This document shows, one piece after another, positions 6,765-8,124 of a stretch of DNA of 8,124 bases. Position numbers and translations under genes: made by a program. The notes under the pieces are model-generated. The model was not told where the DNA came from and did not search any database. It saw only the letters and a list, made by a program, of their open reading frames with translations. Position 1 is the stretch's first letter, and each line of letters starts with the position of its first letter. Source of the DNA: Bacteroidota bacterium (GTDB taxonomy: Bacteria; Bacteroidota; Bacteroidia; Bacteroidales; VadinHA17); assembly GCA_021816545.1 (NCBI GenBank), contig JAKAXP010000100.1:1-8124 (forward strand). Reading direction: 5' to 3'.

Positions 6765-8124
6765 TTAATAAGATTCCCTCTCGATGTAGTGGGTATGGAG
6801 GAGTTCATGCGACTTATGGCCGTTGGGTTTCTCGAGGAACTCCTTATAGATTGCAACCACCTCTGGATTCTCATGTGATTTCCTGAGGTCCATATGAATA
6901 TCCTCCGAGTAGATTGCATCCATACGCTTCTGGCGTATTGCAACGTTGGTGGGTATCGGCTGTCCGCCACCGCCTATGCATCCGCCCGGGCAGGCCATGA
7001 TCTCTATGAAGTGATATGATGCCTTGCCTGTGCTCACTGCCTTCGCAACCTTGTTTGCATTGACAAGACCGTGTGCAATTGCCACCTTCAGTTCAGCTCC
7101 TTCGAGGAATCTCCACTCCTCTGTTGTGCCTTCAATCTTAACCGTGGCTTCCTTGACTCCTTCCATACCGCGGACAGGAGTGATATTCAGGTTTGTAAAG
7201 GGTACCGGCTTGCCGGTTACAAGCTCGTATGCCGTACGCAGGGCTGCTTCCATAACACCGCCGGTGGCTCCGAAAATGACTGCGGCGCCTGTGGATGTTC
7301 CCATAATTGAATCATAATTTGACGGCTCGAGGGTGCGGAAGTCTATACCTGCCTGCTTGATCATCACAGCCAGTTCACGGGTGGTGAGTACAAAATCGAT
7401 GTCTTTGTAACCACTTGACCTCATCTCCGGCCTGTCAGCCTCGTACTTCTTCGCAGTGCAGGGCATAATAGACACTGAAACAACTTTGGCAGGGTCTATA
7501 TTCCTCTTCTGGGCATAGAAGGTCTTGGCCAATGCTCCGAACATCTGCTGCGGCGATTTGCATGTAGACAGGTTGGAGAGCATGTGCGGGTACTTGTGTT
7601 CAATGAATTTGATCCATCCCGGAGAGCAGGAGGTGAACATCGGCAGTGCTGTGTTCTTGTCCTTCTCAACCAGTACTTTCTTCAGTCTGGTAAGCAGCTC
7701 GGTGCCTTCCTCAATAATTGTAAGGTCTGCCGTGAAATCAGTGTCAAGTATTGAATCAAATCCAAGCTGGCGAAGTGCGGTGACCATCTTGCCTGTGACC
7801 CTTTCGCCCGGGTCATAGCCGAGATCCTCGCCAAGTGCTACCCTGACTGCCGGTGCTGTCTGCACAACCACATGCTTATCCGGATCATAGATGGCATCCC
7901 AAACCTGGTCAATATATGTTTTTTCGGTAAGTGCACCCGTCGGGCACCTGTTCACGCACTGTCCGCAGTTGGTACACACCACGTGGCTCATCGGCCTGTC
8001 ATGGAATGAGGAGATCTTCATATGGGCTCCCTTGTTCGCAACCGCAATTGCAGAAACATGCTGCAACTGGGCACATGTGCGGACGCAGCGCTGACACCTG
8101 ATACACTTGCTGTCATCCTTGAGA
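6765..8124 (-). CDS. hydA: [FeFe]-hydrogenase catalytic subunit, HndD/HydA type (5' end beyond window)
   Basis: This catalyses reversible H2 oxidation/proton reduction in the cytoplasm, probably as part of an NAD(P)-linked or bifurcating complex. The frame is open to the right edge (a TTG at 8064-8066 is internal). Of the 452 visible residues, C7xxC10xxC13xxxC17 and C50xxC53xxC56xxxC60 form two ferredoxin-type [4Fe-4S] sites with the same spacing as in Clostridium pasteurianum CpI. H-cluster loops follow: L1 TSCSPGW (164-170), L2 MPCTAKKYEAD (220-230) and L3 ExMACPGGCIGGGGQP (374-389, cysteines 378 and 382). The C-terminal small-subunit domain ends with LRKSHENP...KSHELLHTHY. Proton-path residues corresponding to CpI E279, E282, R286 and S319 appear to be E139, E142, R146 and S186. 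In L1, S167 stands where CpI has ligand C300. About 140 residues are probably missing; in this class they usually carry a [2Fe-2S] and a His-ligated [4Fe-4S] site. A strong terminator follows. Confidence 0.93.
   Translation of the reverse strand, partial: LKDDSKCIRCQRCVRTCAQLQHVSAIAVANKGAHMKISSFHDRPMSHVVCTNCGQCVNRCPTGALTEKTYIDQVWDAIYDPDKHVVVQTAPAVRVALGEDLGYDPGERVTGKMVTALRQLGFDSILDTDFTADLTIIEEGTELLTRLKKVLVEKDKNTALPMFTSCSPGWIKFIEHKYPHMLSNLSTCKSPQQMFGALAKTFYAQKRNIDPAKVVSVSIMPCTAKKYEADRPEMRSSGYKDIDFVLTTRELAVMIKQAGIDFRTLEPSNYDSIMGTSTGAAVIFGATGGVMEAALRTAYELVTGKPVPFTNLNITPVRGMEGVKEATVKIEGTTEEWRFLEGAELKVAIAHGLVNANKVAKAVSTGKASYHFIEIMACPGGCIGGGGQPIPTNVAIRQKRMDAIYSEDIHMDLRKSHENPEVVAIYKEFLEKPNGHKSHELLHTHYIERESY

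Noticed and set aside
8064..8066. TTG as the start of the hydrogenase gene
   Set aside because: The frame stays open to the window edge and encodes the CxxCxxCxxxC of a ferredoxin site right before it, so this TTG is internal.

Overview
The window looks like a piece of an anaerobic, H2-metabolising member of the Bacteroidota. This is inferred from three things. The start codons lack recognisable Shine-Dalgarno sequences, and A-rich or A/T-rich leaders precede most of them. A perfect TAnnTTTG-type -7 promoter element lies in front of one gene. The gene content fits as well: an [FeFe]-hydrogenase of the HndD/HydA type, an AGCS sodium:amino-acid symporter with a large inserted loop, and a secreted MORN-repeat protein. 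The species cannot be named from the sequence.

Layout. Two genes run rightward: a 997-residue SNF2-family helicase-like ATPase (81-3074) and, 49 nt later, a small polytopic membrane protein (3124-4014). Three genes run leftward and meet them head-on. They are an [FeFe]-hydrogenase catalytic subunit (6765 to beyond the right edge, so its N-terminus is missing), an AGCS/AlsT-type Na+:alanine symporter (4763-6508), and an exported MORN-repeat protein (4015-4707). The convergent junction has no spacer at all: the stop codon of the membrane-protein gene is directly followed by that of the MORN gene (4012-4014 and 4015-4017). A strong hairpin plus T-tract at 6706-6741 ends the hydrogenase transcript, so the symporter probably has its own promoter in the 256-nt gap before it. 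The MORN gene has a good promoter candidate in the 55-nt gap behind the symporter. No stretch longer than 300 nt lacks a gene. No tRNA, rRNA, CRISPR array or insertion sequence was seen.

How the genes may work together. The hydrogenase carries the two ferredoxin-type [4Fe-4S] sites and the three H-cluster loops. If it is the catalytic subunit of an NAD(P)-linked or bifurcating complex, the partner subunits should lie just off the right edge. The symporter would import alanine or a similar amino acid with Na+, which is compatible with fermentation that releases H2, but that link is only inference. The helicase/membrane-protein pair and the MORN protein have no evident pathway link to the leftward metabolic genes. 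I found no clear undescribed multi-gene system. The points most worth a second look are a serine at a position expected to be an H-cluster cysteine ligand, a sliding-clamp-binding-like QLTLF motif in the helicase, and an internally duplicated insert in the symporter.
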